A DNA stretch of 41,676 nucleotides from Candidatus Dormiibacterota bacterium (GTDB lineage: Bacteria; Chloroflexota; Dormibacteria; Aeolococcales; Aeolococcaceae). Location: contig DASXNK010000185.1 of NCBI GenBank assembly GCA_036495095.1, positions 1-41,676 of the forward strand, given 5' to 3'. Shown here piece after piece: positions 8,158 to 17,387 of the stretch. Each line of letters starts with the position of its first letter. The stretch's first letter is position 1. The translations under genes were made by a program, and so were the position numbers. The notes below the pieces were generated by a model. That model searched no databases and was not told the origin of the DNA. It saw nothing but the letters and a program-made list of their open reading frames with translations.

Positions 8158-8185
8158 GGCCCGGGGGCGTCGACGCCCCCGGGCC
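8158..8185. terminator. Bidirectional hairpin between convergent genes
   Basis: A perfect 28-nt palindrome with 14-nt arms, centred at 8171/8172 on gtcgac. It lies 16 nt after the small secreted gene and 10 nt before the end of ychF on the other strand. No T-run follows, which is common in high-GC genomes. Confidence 0.65.
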
Positions 8186-8194
8186 CGCACCGGC

Positions 8195-9286
8195 TCAGAC
8201 GTTGAAGCGGAAGTGCACCACGTCGCCGTCCTGCATCACGTAGTCCCTGCCCTCCAGCCGGAGCCGGCCGAGCTTGCTGACCGCGGCATACGAGCCCGCC
8301 TCGATCAGGGTGGGAGCGCCCACCACCTCGGCGCGGATGAAGCCGCGGGCGAAGTCGGTGTGGATCGTCCCGGCGGCGTCGAGGGCGGTCTCGCCGGTGC
8401 GCAGGGTCCAGGCCCGCACCTCCTTCTCGCCCGCGGTGAAGAAGGAGATGAGGTGGAGCAGGCCGTAGGCGGAGCGGGCGAGGCGGTTGAGCCCGGGCTC
8501 GGCGAGGCCGAGGGTGGCGAGGAACTCGGCCTGGTCGGCGGGGTCGAGCTCGACGATCTCGGACTCGATCCGGGCGGACAGCCGCATCGCCTCGCCACCG
8601 CTCTCGCGGGCGCGCGCCTCGATGGCGGCGGCGCCCTCGGTGCTGACGGCGCTGTCCTCGTCGACGTTGACAACCACCAGCAGCGGCTTCAGCGTGAGCG
8701 GGAAGAGCTCGCGGAGGTGGTCGCGCTCCTCGGCGGTGAAGCCGGCGGTGCGCAGCGGGCGTCCGGTGTCGAGGTGCTCGCGGGCGCGCTGCAGCGTGGC
8801 GATCACGTCCAGCTCCTTCTCCTTCGCCAGCCGGGCGGTGCGCTCGGTGCGGTCGAGGCGGCGGGTCACGGTGTCGAGGTCGGCGAGCACCAGCTCGAGC
8901 TCGAGCAGGTCGACGTCGCGCCCGGGGTCGACCGAGCCCTCGACGTGGGTCACGTCGGGGTCGTCGAAGGCGCGCACCACCAGGGCGATGGCGTCGGTCT
9001 CGCGGATGTGGCCGAGGAACTGGTTGCCGAGGCCCTCGCCCCGGCTGGCGCCGCGCACCAGCCCGGCGATGTCGGTGAACGTGACCGTGGCGGGGATGAT
9101 CTTCGGGGGCGAGAAGATCGCCGCCAGCGCCTCGAGACGGGGGTCGGGAACCGGGACCACCCCGGTGTTCGGCTCGATGGTGGTGAACGGATAGTTCCCC
9201 ACCGCCGCGCCCGCCTGGGTGAGGGCGTTGAAGAGGGTGGACTTGCCCGCGTTGGGGAGGCCGACGATGCCGACGCTCAGCGCCAC
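8195..9286 (-). CDS. ychF: Redox-regulated ATPase/GTPase YchF (OLA1 family)
   Basis: This encodes 363 residues, the usual YchF length. The G1 loop GLPNAGKST spans residues 9-17. IAGLVRGASRGEGLGNQFLGH is the G3 region, and NVDEDS stands in for NKxD, the change that shifts YchF toward ATP. The C-terminus (about 280-363) is a TGS domain ending DGDVVHFRFNV. YchF binds ribosomes and acts in translation and stress responses. The start is GTG at 9286, read as MALSVGIVG. It begins 4 nt after the DUF951 stop, a pairing seen widely in bacteria, and is the last gene of the threonine operon run. Confidence 0.96.
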   Translation of the reverse strand: MALSVGIVGLPNAGKSTLFNALTQAGAAVGNYPFTTIEPNTGVVPVPDPRLEALAAIFSPPKIIPATVTFTDIAGLVRGASRGEGLGNQFLGHIRETDAIALVVRAFDDPDVTHVEGSVDPGRDVDLLELELVLADLDTVTRRLDRTERTARLAKEKELDVIATLQRAREHLDTGRPLRTAGFTAEERDHLRELFPLTLKPLLVVVNVDEDSAVSTEGAAAIEARARESGGEAMRLSARIESEIVELDPADQAEFLATLGLAEPGLNRLARSAYGLLHLISFFTAGEKEVRAWTLRTGETALDAAGTIHTDFARGFIRAEVVGAPTLIEAGSYAAVSKLGRLRLEGRDYVMQDGDVVHFRFNV

Positions 9287-9290
9287 CGGC

Positions 9291-9542
9291 TCAGCCCTCC
9301 TGCTCGCCGACGCCGCCGAGCAGCTCGCGCACCCGGCCGCGCAGCCGCTCGCGGCTGAGCACCACCCGGCCGCCGCAGCCGGCGCAGGCGAGGCGCACGT
9401 CGAGCCCCACCTGGGTCACCACCATGCGCTCGGAGCCGCAGACGTGAGCGGAGCGGAGCGCGATCAGGTCGCCCACCTCGGGCGAGTAGCGGAGCCGGCC
9501 GTCGGAACCCCGCTCGGCACGCTCCGGCGATGGCCCAGGCAT
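9291..9542 (-). CDS. DUF951 zinc-ribbon-like small protein
   Basis: This encodes 83 residues. VGDLIALRSAHVCGSERMVV then GLDVRLACAGCGGRVVLSRE matches DUF951 (YyzM-type), with cysteines in CG...CAGCGG that could bind a metal. Family members lie next to ychF in many Firmicutes and relatives; their function is not known, though the setting suggests nucleic acid or ribosome work. The product has an N-terminal extension of about 20 charged residues. The ATG at 9542 lies 1 nt from the lysC stop, so it is translationally coupled to the amino-acid genes. Confidence 0.85.
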   Translation of the reverse strand: MPGPSPERAERGSDGRLRYSPEVGDLIALRSAHVCGSERMVVTQVGLDVRLACAGCGGRVVLSRERLRGRVRELLGGVGEQEG

Positions 9543-9543
9543 G

Positions 9544-10761
9544 TCACAGCTCGTCGAGCTGGTAGGCGCGGTGGAGGGCGCGCACCGCGTCGCCGACCTG
9601 CTCGCGGGCGACCAGGCAGGTGATCCGGATCTCGCTGGTGCTGATCATCTTGATGTTGATGCCGCTGTCGGCGAGGGTGCGGAACATGGTGGCGGCGATG
9701 CCCGGGTAGTTCAGCATCCCGGTGCCGACGATCGACACCTTGGCGACGTCGCTGGCGGTGTCGAAACCCTCGGCGCCCACCGCCGCGGCGACGTCGGCCA
9801 CCACCTTCGCCGCGTCGCGCAGCTCGGACTCGGCGATGGTGAAGGAGAGGTCGGTGCTGCCGTCGTGGCCGACGTTCTGGACGATGACGTCGACGCTGAC
9901 GTGCTGGTCGGCGAGCGGGCCGAAGATCGCGGCCGCCACCCCCGGCCGGTCGGGGACGCGCAGCAGCGTGATCTTGGCGACGTCGGTCTCGTGGGCGATC
10001 CCGCGGACCTTCTGGCGATCTTCCAACTGGGGATGCCTGCAGATGACCGTGCCGGGGCTCTCGTCGAACGAGGATCGTACCCAGATCGGTGTCTCGTACG
10101 CCTCGCCGATCTCCACCGCTCGCGGGTGCATGACCTTGGCGCCCACCGCCGCGAACTCGAGCATCTCCTCGTACGAGATCTCCGTGATCGGCCGGGCCTC
10201 GGGGACCAGCCGGGGGTCGGCGGTGTAGACCCCGCGCACGTCGGTGTAGATCTCGCAGTGGTCGGCGCGGAGCGCGGCGGCCAGCGCCACCGCGGTCGTG
10301 TCGGAGCCGCCGCGCCCGAGGGTGGCGATGTCGAGCACCTCGTTCACCCCCTGGAAGCCGGCCACCACCACCACCCGGCCGCGGCCGAGCTCGTCGACGA
10401 TGCGCTCGGGGACGATGTCGAGGATCCGCGCCTTGCGGTGCGCGGCGCTCGCCCGGATGCCCGCCTGGGGCCCGGTCAGGGAGATCGCGTCGACGCCCAT
10501 GCCGATCAGGGTCATCGCCAGCAGCGGCGCGGTCACGGTCTCGCCGGTGGCGAGCAGCTGGTCCATCTCCCGCGAGGGCGGCTCGTCGTTGAGCGCGTGG
10601 GCGAGGGCGACCAGCTGGTCGGTGGTCTTGCCCATGGCGCTGACCACCACCACCACTCCCTCGCCGCGCTGGTGGGAGCGGCGCACCCGCTCGGCGACCG
10701 CCCGGATCCGCTCGGGGGTGGCGACGCTGCTGCCCCCGTACTTCTGGACGACGTTGCTCAT
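9544..10761 (-). CDS. lysC: Aspartate kinase
   Basis: This encodes 405 residues and phosphorylates L-aspartate, the first step toward lysine, threonine and methionine. KYGGSSVA near the N-terminus and GRGGSDTTAVALAAAL plus CEIYTDVRGVYTADPR are the kinase signatures. Two ACT domains follow: ITLLRVPDRPGVAAAIFG and the segment around SIVGTGMLNYPGIAATMFRT. Together they form the feedback-binding module of monofunctional Actinobacteria/Firmicutes-type enzymes. The ATG at 10761 overlaps the thrB stop as ATGA and gives the standard MSNVVQKYGG start; about 100 further upstream codons in frame are thrB in another frame. Position inside a threonine operon suggests threonine (or lysine plus threonine) feedback. 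Confidence 0.96.
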   Translation of the reverse strand: MSNVVQKYGGSSVATPERIRAVAERVRRSHQRGEGVVVVVSAMGKTTDQLVALAHALNDEPPSREMDQLLATGETVTAPLLAMTLIGMGVDAISLTGPQAGIRASAAHRKARILDIVPERIVDELGRGRVVVVAGFQGVNEVLDIATLGRGGSDTTAVALAAALRADHCEIYTDVRGVYTADPRLVPEARPITEISYEEMLEFAAVGAKVMHPRAVEIGEAYETPIWVRSSFDESPGTVICRHPQLEDRQKVRGIAHETDVAKITLLRVPDRPGVAAAIFGPLADQHVSVDVIVQNVGHDGSTDLSFTIAESELRDAAKVVADVAAAVGAEGFDTASDVAKVSIVGTGMLNYPGIAATMFRTLADSGINIKMISTSEIRITCLVAREQVGDAVRALHRAYQLDEL

Positions 10762-11657
10762 GCGGAGACGTCCACCCGGGCCCCGAAGTTGCGCACCCGG
10801 CTCACGATGCTGCGCCCGCGCAGGCCGCAGCGGCCCGCGGCGCGCATGAAGCCCTCCTGCACCGCCTCCGGCGCGCCCGCGACCAGGGCGATCACCGCCG
10901 GGCCAGCCCCGCTCAGGGCGGCCCCGCAGGCGCCCCCCTCGAGGGCCCCGGCGATCAGCTCGGGCATCGCCGGGTAGAGCGCCGAGCGCGGCGGCTGGTG
11001 CCAGCGGTCCTCCATCGCCCAGCGCAGGGTGGGCCAGTCGCGGGTCGCCATCGCGCGGATGAAGAGGGCGCACCGCGACGCGTTGTGGACCGCGTCGGCG
11101 CGGGTGAACGCCCCCGCCACCACCCGGCGGGCGAGCGCGGTCTCGAGCTCGAGGTCGGGGATGAAGACCACCGCGCAGAGCTCCTCGGGCACGTCCATCG
11201 TCACCGACGGCGCCCCCGGGGTGACCACGACCAGGCCGCCGAGCAGGGCCGCGGCGGCGTTGTCGGGGTGGCCCTCCAGCCCGGAGACGAACTCGATGAT
11301 CGACTGCTCGTCCCAGGGCGCGCCGTTCAGAGCGGTGGCCACGAGCGTGCCCCCCAGCGCCGCCGCCGCGCTCGACCCGAGCCCGCGGCGGAAGGGGATG
11401 CGGTTGACGCAGCGGATGTGCACCCCGTCGGCGGGGGCGCCGAGCTCGGCGCAGGCGGCGGTGTAGGCGCGCACCACCAGGTTGCGGGCGGGGTCGTGGA
11501 GCTCCTCGGGGGCGCCGGGCCCGGGGTCGACCGAGATCCCGGTCTCGCCGGTGCGCTCCGCCTCCACCTCGTTCTGGAGCTCGAGGGCGAGGGCGAGCAC
11601 GTCGAACCCGGGGCCGAGGTTGGCCGCGGTTGCGGGCACGGCGATGCGAACGCGCAC
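10758..11657 (-). CDS. thrB: Homoserine kinase (GHMP family)
   Basis: This encodes 299 residues with a GTG start at 11657 (MRVRIAVPATAANLGPGFD, the usual ThrB opening). The GHMP phosphate loop is PFRRGLGSSAAAALGG. GGACGAALSGAGPAVIAL near the C-terminus is the third GHMP motif. It makes O-phospho-L-homoserine, the substrate of ThrC. It starts 14 nt after the thrC stop and overlaps lysC by 4 nt. Confidence 0.96.
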   Translation of the reverse strand: MRVRIAVPATAANLGPGFDVLALALELQNEVEAERTGETGISVDPGPGAPEELHDPARNLVVRAYTAACAELGAPADGVHIRCVNRIPFRRGLGSSAAAALGGTLVATALNGAPWDEQSIIEFVSGLEGHPDNAAAALLGGLVVVTPGAPSVTMDVPEELCAVVFIPDLELETALARRVVAGAFTRADAVHNASRCALFIRAMATRDWPTLRWAMEDRWHQPPRSALYPAMPELIAGALEGGACGAALSGAGPAVIALVAGAPEAVQEGFMRAAGRCGLRGRSIVSRVRNFGARVDVSA

Positions 11658-11671
11658 GGGATCGGGGTCCT

Positions 11672-12793
11672 CTACAGCTTCAGCAGCCGGGCGATGTTCT
11701 CGACGTCCTCGTCGACCGGGATCGGTGCGGCGAGGTCGCGGCGGGCCGCGTCCGGGTCCTTGAGGCCGTTGCCGGTGAGCACGCAGACGGCCCGCGCCCC
11801 GGGGGCCACCTGGCCTGCGCGCACCGCCTTGGCGAGCACCGCGAGCGACGCCGCCGAGGCGGGCTCGGCGAAGATCCCCTCCGAGGAGGCCAGCCAGCGC
11901 TGCGCGGTGATGATCTCCCCGTCGGTCACCGAGTCGATCAGCCCCTCGGACTCGTCGCGGGCTCGCACCGCCTGCTCCCAGCTGGCGGGGTTGCCGATGC
12001 GGATCGCCGAGGCCACCGTCCGGGGCCGCTCGACCACCCGGCCGAGCACGATCGGTGCGGAGCCCTCGGCCTGGCCGCCGATCATCCGCGGCAGCCGGCT
12101 GCAGAGGCCGTCGGCGTGGTACTCGCGGAAGCCACGCCAGTAGGCGGTGATGTTGCCGGCGTTGCCGACCGGGATCGCGAGCACCTCGGGGGCGTCGCCG
12201 AGCTGGTCGACGATCTCGAAGGCGGCGGTCTTCTGCCCCTCGATGCGGTAGGGATTGACGCTGTTGACCAGGGTCACCGGATAGCGGTCGCAGAGCTCGC
12301 GCACCGCCCGCAGCGCCCGGTCGAAGTTGCCCTTGATGGCGAGGACCTTGGCGCCGTAGATCTGGGCCTGGAGCAGCTTGCCCTGGGCGATCTTGCCGCT
12401 GGGCACCACCACGATGGCGCGCAGCCCGAAGCGCGCCGCGTAGGCCGCCGCCGAGGCGCTGGTGTTCCCGGTCGAGGCGCAGATGATCGCCTGGCTGCCC
12501 GCCTCCATCGCCTTGGCCACGGCCATCACCATGCCGCGGTCCTTGAAGGAGCCGGTGGGGTTGAGGCCCTCGAACTTGAAATGCAGCGAGCCCAGCCCCA
12601 GGGTCGAGGCGATGGTGTGGGACTCGATGCAGGGAGTGCTGCCCTCGTTGAGGGTGATCCGCGGGGTGTGCTCGGTGAGCGGGAGCCGGTCGCCGTAGCG
12701 GTGGATCACCCCCTGGCGGCGGCGGTCGTCGCCGTAGCCTCCCCGGGAGCGCTCGCTCCCCGCCGTCGCGCTCGCCGCCTGCAGCTCGGTCAC
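11672..12793 (-). CDS. thrC: Threonine synthase
   Basis: This encodes 373 residues, PLP-dependent, fold type II. It converts O-phosphohomoserine to threonine. [11 protein letters not shown] carries the PLP lysine, [17 protein letters not shown] binds the phosphate, and [17 protein letters not shown] is the glycine-rich loop. The length and lack of a large N-terminal domain place it with the short bacterial class that resembles B. subtilis ThrC. The first 35 residues (Ser/Arg/Gly-rich) are extra and may mark a later true start, but the GTG at 12793 overlaps the hom stop as GTGA, which supports it. Confidence 0.96.
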   Translation of the reverse strand: MTELQAASATAGSERSRGGYGDDRRRQGVIHRYGDRLPLTEHTPRITLNEGSTPCIESHTIASTLGLGSLHFKFEGLNPTGSFKDRGMVMAVAKAMEAGSQAIICASTGNTSASAAAYAARFGLRAIVVVPSGKIAQGKLLQAQIYGAKVLAIKGNFDRALRAVRELCDRYPVTLVNSVNPYRIEGQKTAAFEIVDQLGDAPEVLAIPVGNAGNITAYWRGFREYHADGLCSRLPRMIGGQAEGSAPIVLGRVVERPRTVASAIRIGNPASWEQAVRARDESEGLIDSVTDGEIITAQRWLASSEGIFAEPASAASLAVLAKAVRAGQVAPGARAVCVLTGNGLKDPDAARRDLAAPIPVDEDVENIARLLKL

Positions 12794-14094
12794 ATCGCCT
12801 CCTCGGGGGTCAGGGCACGCAGGAAGGCGGGGATGCCGTACACGGTCTCGAGCGCGGCCAGCCGCTCCCGGGCGGTGCGCAGGTCCCCCTCTCGCGCCGG
12901 ATGGGTCAGGATCACCAGCTCGGCGGCAGCGTGCTCCACGATCAGCTGCTTCTGCAGCACCGCGGAGATGCTGATGCCGAGGTCGCCGAGGATCGTCGCC
13001 ACCTCGGCGAGCACGCCGGAGCGGTCGGCGACGTGGAGCCGCAGGTAGGCGGCGGTGCGCACCTCCTCGAGGGGGCGCACCCGGCGGGGGCGGGTGACGT
13101 CGACGGAGATCCGGTTGTCGATGCCCTTGCGCATCGACAGCACCAGGTCGATGACGTCGCCCACCACCGCGCTCGCGGTCGGGCGTCCGCCCGCACCCTG
13201 CCCGTAGAGGAGCACGGTGCCCACCAGGTCACCCTCGATCACCACCGCGTTGTAGGCGTCGTGGACGGCGGCGAGCAGGTGGCTCTGGGGGATGCACGCG
13301 GGATGCACGCGCAGTTCCACCTCCTCGCCATGGTCGACCGCATAGGCGAGCAGGCGGATGGTGTAGCCCATGTCCGCGGCGTAGCGGAAGTCGACCGGGT
13401 CGAGACCGCGGATGCCCTCCCGGTAGACCGCCGCGGGGTCGATGCGGCCGTGGAACGCGATCGAGGACATGATCGTCAGCTTGAAGGCGGCATCCCAGCC
13501 CTCGACGTCGTAGGTGGGGTCGGCCTCGGCGAACCCCAGCCGCTGGGCCTCGGCGAGCGCGTCGTCGAAGGCGGCGCCGTCGCGTGCCATCCGGTCGATG
13601 ATGAAGTTGGTGGTGCCGTTGATGACCGCCTGGATCCGCGAGATGTGGTTGGCGAGGAGGTCGATCTTGAAGGTGCTGATCAGCGGGATCCCACCGCCCA
13701 CCGCGGCCTCGTAGTAGACGTCGACGCCGCGCCGCTTGGCCAGCTCGAGGAGCTCGGGCCCGTGATGGGCCATCACCTCCTTGTTCGCCGTCACCACCGG
13801 CTTGCCGGCGTCGATGGCCCGCTCGATGTAGGTGCGGGCCGGCTCCATGCCACCCATCAGCTCGATGACCACGCCGATGCCCGGGTCCTCGAGGATCTCC
13901 GCCGCATCGGTGGTGAGCTGCGCCCCCGAGGGCACGTAGCGGCGCTCCTTGGCGGGGTCGCGCACCAGCACCCGGGCGAGCTCGACCGGCCCCCCGGTGC
14001 GCTCGGTCACCAGCTCACGCTGGCACTCCAGCCGCTCCGCGACCTGGGAGCCGACGATCCCCAGCCCGAGCAAGCCCACACGTACCGTCTCCAT
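12790..14094 (-). CDS. hom: Homoserine dehydrogenase
   Basis: This encodes 434 residues. [18 protein letters not shown] is the Rossmann NAD(P) site. [31 protein letters not shown] and NGTTNFII are the catalytic-domain signatures. Residues from about 350 ([20 protein letters not shown]) form a C-terminal ACT domain, which in this family gives threonine inhibition. ATG at 14094 is supported by the standard [12 protein letters not shown] start. It is the first gene of the run hom-thrC-thrB-lysC-DUF951-ychF. It lies 46 nt after the kelch gene, with a 9-bp hairpin between them. I see no leader peptide rich in Thr or Ile codons in that space. Confidence 0.97.
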   Translation of the reverse strand: METVRVGLLGLGIVGSQVAERLECQRELVTERTGGPVELARVLVRDPAKERRYVPSGAQLTTDAAEILEDPGIGVVIELMGGMEPARTYIERAIDAGKPVVTANKEVMAHHGPELLELAKRRGVDVYYEAAVGGGIPLISTFKIDLLANHISRIQAVINGTTNFIIDRMARDGAAFDDALAEAQRLGFAEADPTYDVEGWDAAFKLTIMSSIAFHGRIDPAAVYREGIRGLDPVDFRYAADMGYTIRLLAYAVDHGEEVELRVHPACIPQSHLLAAVHDAYNAVVIEGDLVGTVLLYGQGAGGRPTASAVVGDVIDLVLSMRKGIDNRISVDVTRPRRVRPLEEVRTAAYLRLHVADRSGVLAEVATILGDLGISISAVLQKQLIVEHAAAELVILTHPAREGDLRTARERLAALETVYGIPAFLRALTPEEAM

Positions 14095-14113
14095 CTCGGC
14101 CGGGAAGTCTACC

Positions 14114-14137
14114 CGGGGGGAGCTTCGCCTCCCCCCG
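14114..14137 (-). terminator. Hairpin between kelch gene and hom operon
   Basis: A perfect 9-bp stem (cggggggag/ctccccccg) with a 6-nt loop cttcgc, 3 nt after the kelch stop and 20 nt before the hom ATG. No T-run. It may end or dampen read-through into the hom operon. Confidence 0.5.
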
Positions 14138-14139
14138 AG

Positions 14140-16173
14140 TCACAGCCTGAGGGTCCAGGTGTCCCCGAGCAGCTGGACGAAGTCGGTGCCTCCGAAGAGC
14201 ACCAGCCCGCCGCCAGGGTCAGGGGCCATCACCGCGCCGCTGCGGGGAGGTGGGGAGGTGCGGGGGTGGAGCTGGGTCCAGGCGTGGCCGTCGAAGCTCC
14301 AGGTGGCGTCGCCGGGGCAGCGGCCGGCGGGGCAGTCGCCGCCGAAGAGCACGACCCGGTGCGCCGACGCCTCGTCGGCGATCGCCGGGCCGCTCAGCGC
14401 CGGGGTGCCGGAGACCCCGAGGTGGTGCCAGTCGCCGCCGCCCCAGCTCCAGGTCGAGGCCTGGCCGTCCGCGCCGGTGGGGCTGACCAGGAGCAGGCCG
14501 CCGAGGTCCGGCGCGGTCACCAGGGCCCCGAAGGGCGGCGTGGTGTGGGGATGGAGCTGGGTCCAGGCGGAGCCGTCCCAACTCCAGGTCTGGGCCGACT
14601 GGGTCGACGCCCCGGTCACCAGGATCACGGTGCGGCCGTTCGGATCCCAGGCCATGGCGGCGTTGCGGAGGCCGGGCGGGTTCTTGGTCTTCTGGCGCTT
14701 CCAGGCCGAGCCGTTCCAGGTCCAGGTGGCGTCGAAGGGCACCGCGGCGCCCCTGTCGTCGAGGCCCTGCCCGCCGAAGAGCACCACCACCGAATGGGCG
14801 GTGTCGTAGGCCACGACCCCGCCGCTGCGCGCCGGCGGCGCGGGGTCGGGATGGCGCTCCGCCCAGACCGCGCCGTCCCACACCCAGGTGTCGCCGAGCA
14901 CCGGGGGCACCGAGCCGAGCGGCGAGGCCGAACCGCCGAAGAGCAGCACCTGGTGGCGGGCCTCGTCGGTGACCATCGCCGCCCCGGTGCGCGCCGGCGG
15001 GCACGTCGAGGGGGCCCGCTCCACCCAGGGGGTGGGCGCCAGCCCGCCCCTCGGTGCCGCCGCCGCCTCGCCCAGCTCCCAGGCGGAGCCGGTCCAGCGC
15101 CAGGTCTCGCCCCCGGGGGTGAGCAGCAGCAGGCTGCCGTCGGTGGGGTCGGTGGCGGCGGGGCCGGCCGCGGGCGGCGAGACCGGGGGCACGCGCGGGC
15201 TCCAGGCGGAGCCGTCCCAGGTCCAGGTGATCCGGGCGGCGCAGCTGCGGGTGGGGTCCGGCTCCGCGGAGAAGAGCACCAGGTGGCCGGCCGCCGCGCC
15301 GAGCGCGGGATGGTCGTGGGCGGGCGGCGACGCCGCCGGGTGGAGCTGGGCCCAGTCGCGCCCGTCCCAGCTCCAGGTGGCCCCGGCGACGCTCGCGGGG
15401 CAGGAGCGGCCGGTCACCAGCACCACCCGGCGGGTGGCCGGGTCGGCGGCCATCACCGCGGCGCAGGACGGCGGCGCCGCGGTCGTGGTGCGCCGCGCCC
15501 AGTCGTTCCCGTCCCAGCTCCAGGTCGACACCGCCGCGGCCGGGGAGGCGTCCGGCACCACCAGCAGGGTGCGGTGTGCCGCCGGGTCCTCGGCCATCAG
15601 CGCGGCCGCGCTCGGTGGCGGCGAGCTGCGCGGCCGCTGCAGCGACCAGGCCCGGCCGTCCCACCGCCAGGTGTCGCCGAGCAGCCCCACCGGGCCGGCG
15701 CCGCCGAAGAGCACCACCCCTCCGGGGTCGGCCGCCATCGCCGCCGAGGCCCGGGGGGCGGGGCTGCCGGGGAGGATCTCGTGGGCCCAGCGGTGCCCGT
15801 CCCAGCTCCAGGTGTCGCCGAGCAGGCCCCCGGGGCCGTGACCGCCGAACAGCAGCACCCGCCGGTGGACCGGGTCGGATGCCATCGCTGCGTCGGAGCG
15901 CCCCGGCGGCATCCCCGGGACCACCGCGGTGACGATCGCCGGGCTGCTGCCCCGGTGGCGGGGAAGGATCACGCCGAGGCCGGCACCGACGACCCCCACC
16001 AGGACGGCCACGGCGAGGGCGAAGGCAAGCGGCCGGGCCCGGCCGCGCCGCCGGGGCGGGGCGGGGGCGGGCCCGACCGCGGGCGGGGGAGGCTCGTCGA
16101 GCGACGCCGGCGCCGGGATCGAGGCGAGGAGGTGGGCGAACCAGCGCTCGTCGGTGTCGAGCGGGTCGGTCAC
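14140..16173 (-). CDS. Membrane-anchored twelve-repeat kelch-like protein
   Basis: This encodes 677 residues with a GTG start at 16173. Residues 1-47 are a Pro-rich cytoplasmic tail (MTDPLDTDERWFAHLLASIP), 48-70 a membrane segment, and the rest is outside. From about residue 85 a 45-55 residue unit recurs: AMAxDPxxxxVVLFGGxxxxxxxGDTWxWDGxxWxxxxPxxxPPxRS. I count eleven complete TWxWxG...W copies plus a final GDTWTLRL strand, enough for two six-bladed propellers. The start overlaps the stop of a sigma-like gene as GTGA, and that position plus topology is what an anti-sigma factor would have. The cytoplasmic tail is short and has no HxxxCxxC zinc motif, so the anti-sigma role is inference. Confidence 0.8.
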   Translation of the reverse strand: MTDPLDTDERWFAHLLASIPAPASLDEPPPPAVGPAPAPPRRRGRARPLAFALAVAVLVGVVGAGLGVILPRHRGSSPAIVTAVVPGMPPGRSDAAMASDPVHRRVLLFGGHGPGGLLGDTWSWDGHRWAHEILPGSPAPRASAAMAADPGGVVLFGGAGPVGLLGDTWRWDGRAWSLQRPRSSPPPSAAALMAEDPAAHRTLLVVPDASPAAAVSTWSWDGNDWARRTTTAAPPSCAAVMAADPATRRVVLVTGRSCPASVAGATWSWDGRDWAQLHPAASPPAHDHPALGAAAGHLVLFSAEPDPTRSCAARITWTWDGSAWSPRVPPVSPPAAGPAATDPTDGSLLLLTPGGETWRWTGSAWELGEAAAAPRGGLAPTPWVERAPSTCPPARTGAAMVTDEARHQVLLFGGSASPLGSVPPVLGDTWVWDGAVWAERHPDPAPPARSGGVVAYDTAHSVVVLFGGQGLDDRGAAVPFDATWTWNGSAWKRQKTKNPPGLRNAAMAWDPNGRTVILVTGASTQSAQTWSWDGSAWTQLHPHTTPPFGALVTAPDLGGLLLVSPTGADGQASTWSWGGGDWHHLGVSGTPALSGPAIADEASAHRVVLFGGDCPAGRCPGDATWSFDGHAWTQLHPRTSPPPRSGAVMAPDPGGGLVLFGGTDFVQLLGDTWTLRL

Positions 16174-16655
16174 CGGACCCGTCCGCCGGCGGGCCGGATG
16201 CGCTGCAGCCCCCGGGCGCAGGCCGACTGGGCCGCGTCGGCGCGGAGGCCGAGGATCTCGCCGATCTCTCCGTACCCGAGCCCGGCGGCGCAGCGCAGCC
16301 CGGTGGCGAGGCGCTCCCGGCTCCCCAGCGCGGCGGCACGGACCAGCGCCTCGTCGACCTCCCGGCCCCAGCCGGTGACCACCGCCCCCGGGGCGCGGCG
16401 GCCGCGCCGGGCCGGCGGGAGCTCGCCGAGCACCTCGCAGGCCACACCGAAGAGCCAGCGGAGCACCCCTGCCGGGGCGGGCCGGTCGATCGGATGGCGC
16501 TGCTGCGCGGTGGCGAGGATCTGTCCTGTGGCCGCCTCCGCCGCCGCCGGGTGGCCGAGCGCGACCACGCAGAAGCGGTGGACGGTGGCGCCGTGGAGCC
16601 GCCGCATCTCGTCGAAGGACAGGCTCGCCGGGGTCGCCGAGGTCACCGTGGCCAT
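16170..16655 (-). CDS. Degenerate ECF sigma-factor-like protein
   Basis: This encodes 161 residues from ATG 16655 (AGGGGTGGAGTGAG upstream); in-frame starts up to 16745 would add 30 unconvincing residues. The N-terminal part, SFDEMRRLHGATVHRFCVVA then ALGHPAAAEAATGQILATAQ, follows the sigma region 2 helix pattern. It lacks the usual acidic DAEDxxQ residues that bind core polymerase. WLFGVACEVL matches the region 2 end. The C-terminal GSRERLATGLRCAAGLGYGE plus IGEILGLRADAAQ fits a region 4 helix-turn-helix. It probably recognises DNA, but its core-binding surface looks altered. It is co-translated with the membrane kelch protein through a 4-nt overlap. It may be a diverged sigma factor or a regulator derived from one. 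Confidence 0.65.
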   Translation of the reverse strand: MATVTSATPASLSFDEMRRLHGATVHRFCVVALGHPAAAEAATGQILATAQQRHPIDRPAPAGVLRWLFGVACEVLGELPPARRGRRAPGAVVTGWGREVDEALVRAAALGSRERLATGLRCAAGLGYGEIGEILGLRADAAQSACARGLQRIRPAGGRVR

Positions 16656-16775
16656 GCGCTCACTCCACCCCTCTTGCGCCCCTCCCCCAGCACCGATGCC
16701 CTGGGTGGAACGGAGCAGCACTCCCGATGGTGTCATTCCGACCACGCCTCCGTCGACCGGTGACCCGCCGCGGAG

Positions 16776-17387
16776 TCACGGGATGAGATGCCGCTTCCAG
16801 GCGGTGAGCACCGCACCTGCCCGGTCGCCGCAGCCGAGCTTGGCGAGGATGTTGCTCACGTGGGTCTTCACCGTGTTCTCGCTGACGAACAGCCGCTCCG
16901 CGATCTGAGCGTTGCTCTTCTGGTCCGCCATCAGCCGCAGCACCTCGTGCTCGCGGGGGGTGAGGGCGTCGTGACGTGGAGCGTTGTTCACGGTCTCGGC
17001 GACCTGGGGGTCGAGCAGCGACTCGCCGCGGTGGACGGCGCGCACCGCTGCCGCCAGCTCGGTGCGCGAGGCGTCCTTGAGGAGGTAGCCGCGAGCCCCC
17101 GCCTCGAGCGCCGGGAAGATGTAGTCCTCGTTCCGGTAGGTGGTGAGCACGATCACCCTCGCCTCGGGGTTGGCGGCGCGGATCCGCCGCAGCGCCTCGA
17201 TGCCGTCGACCCTGGGCATCTGGACGTCGAGCAGGACGATGTCGGGGCTGCTCTCGCGGGCCAGCCGCACCGCCTCCTCGCCGTCGGCGGCGCGGCCCAC
17301 CACGACGATGTCGTCCTCGATCTCGAGCATGGTGCAGAGCCCGTGGCGGACCACGGGGTGATCGTCGGCGACCAGGACCCGGATCAT
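16776..17387 (-). CDS. NarL/FixJ-family response regulator
   Basis: This encodes 203 residues. The receiver begins MIRVLVADDHPVVRHG; the acidic pair is Asp8/Asp9, the phospho-acceptor Asp54 (VLLDVQMPRVDG) and the conserved Lys about 104 (YLLKDAS). A LuxR-type HTH follows (LTPREHEVLRLMADQKSNAQ, then ERLFVSENTVKTHVSNILAK). ATG 17387 overlaps the kinase stop as ATGA, so the two are co-translated partners. All switch residues are present, so a normal phosphorylation-controlled DNA-binding role is expected. Targets are not shown, but the divergent peptide importer at 20153 is the nearest candidate. Confidence 0.95.
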   Translation of the reverse strand: MIRVLVADDHPVVRHGLCTMLEIEDDIVVVGRAADGEEAVRLARESSPDIVLLDVQMPRVDGIEALRRIRAANPEARVIVLTTYRNEDYIFPALEAGARGYLLKDASRTELAAAVRAVHRGESLLDPQVAETVNNAPRHDALTPREHEVLRLMADQKSNAQIAERLFVSENTVKTHVSNILAKLGCGDRAGAVLTAWKRHLIP

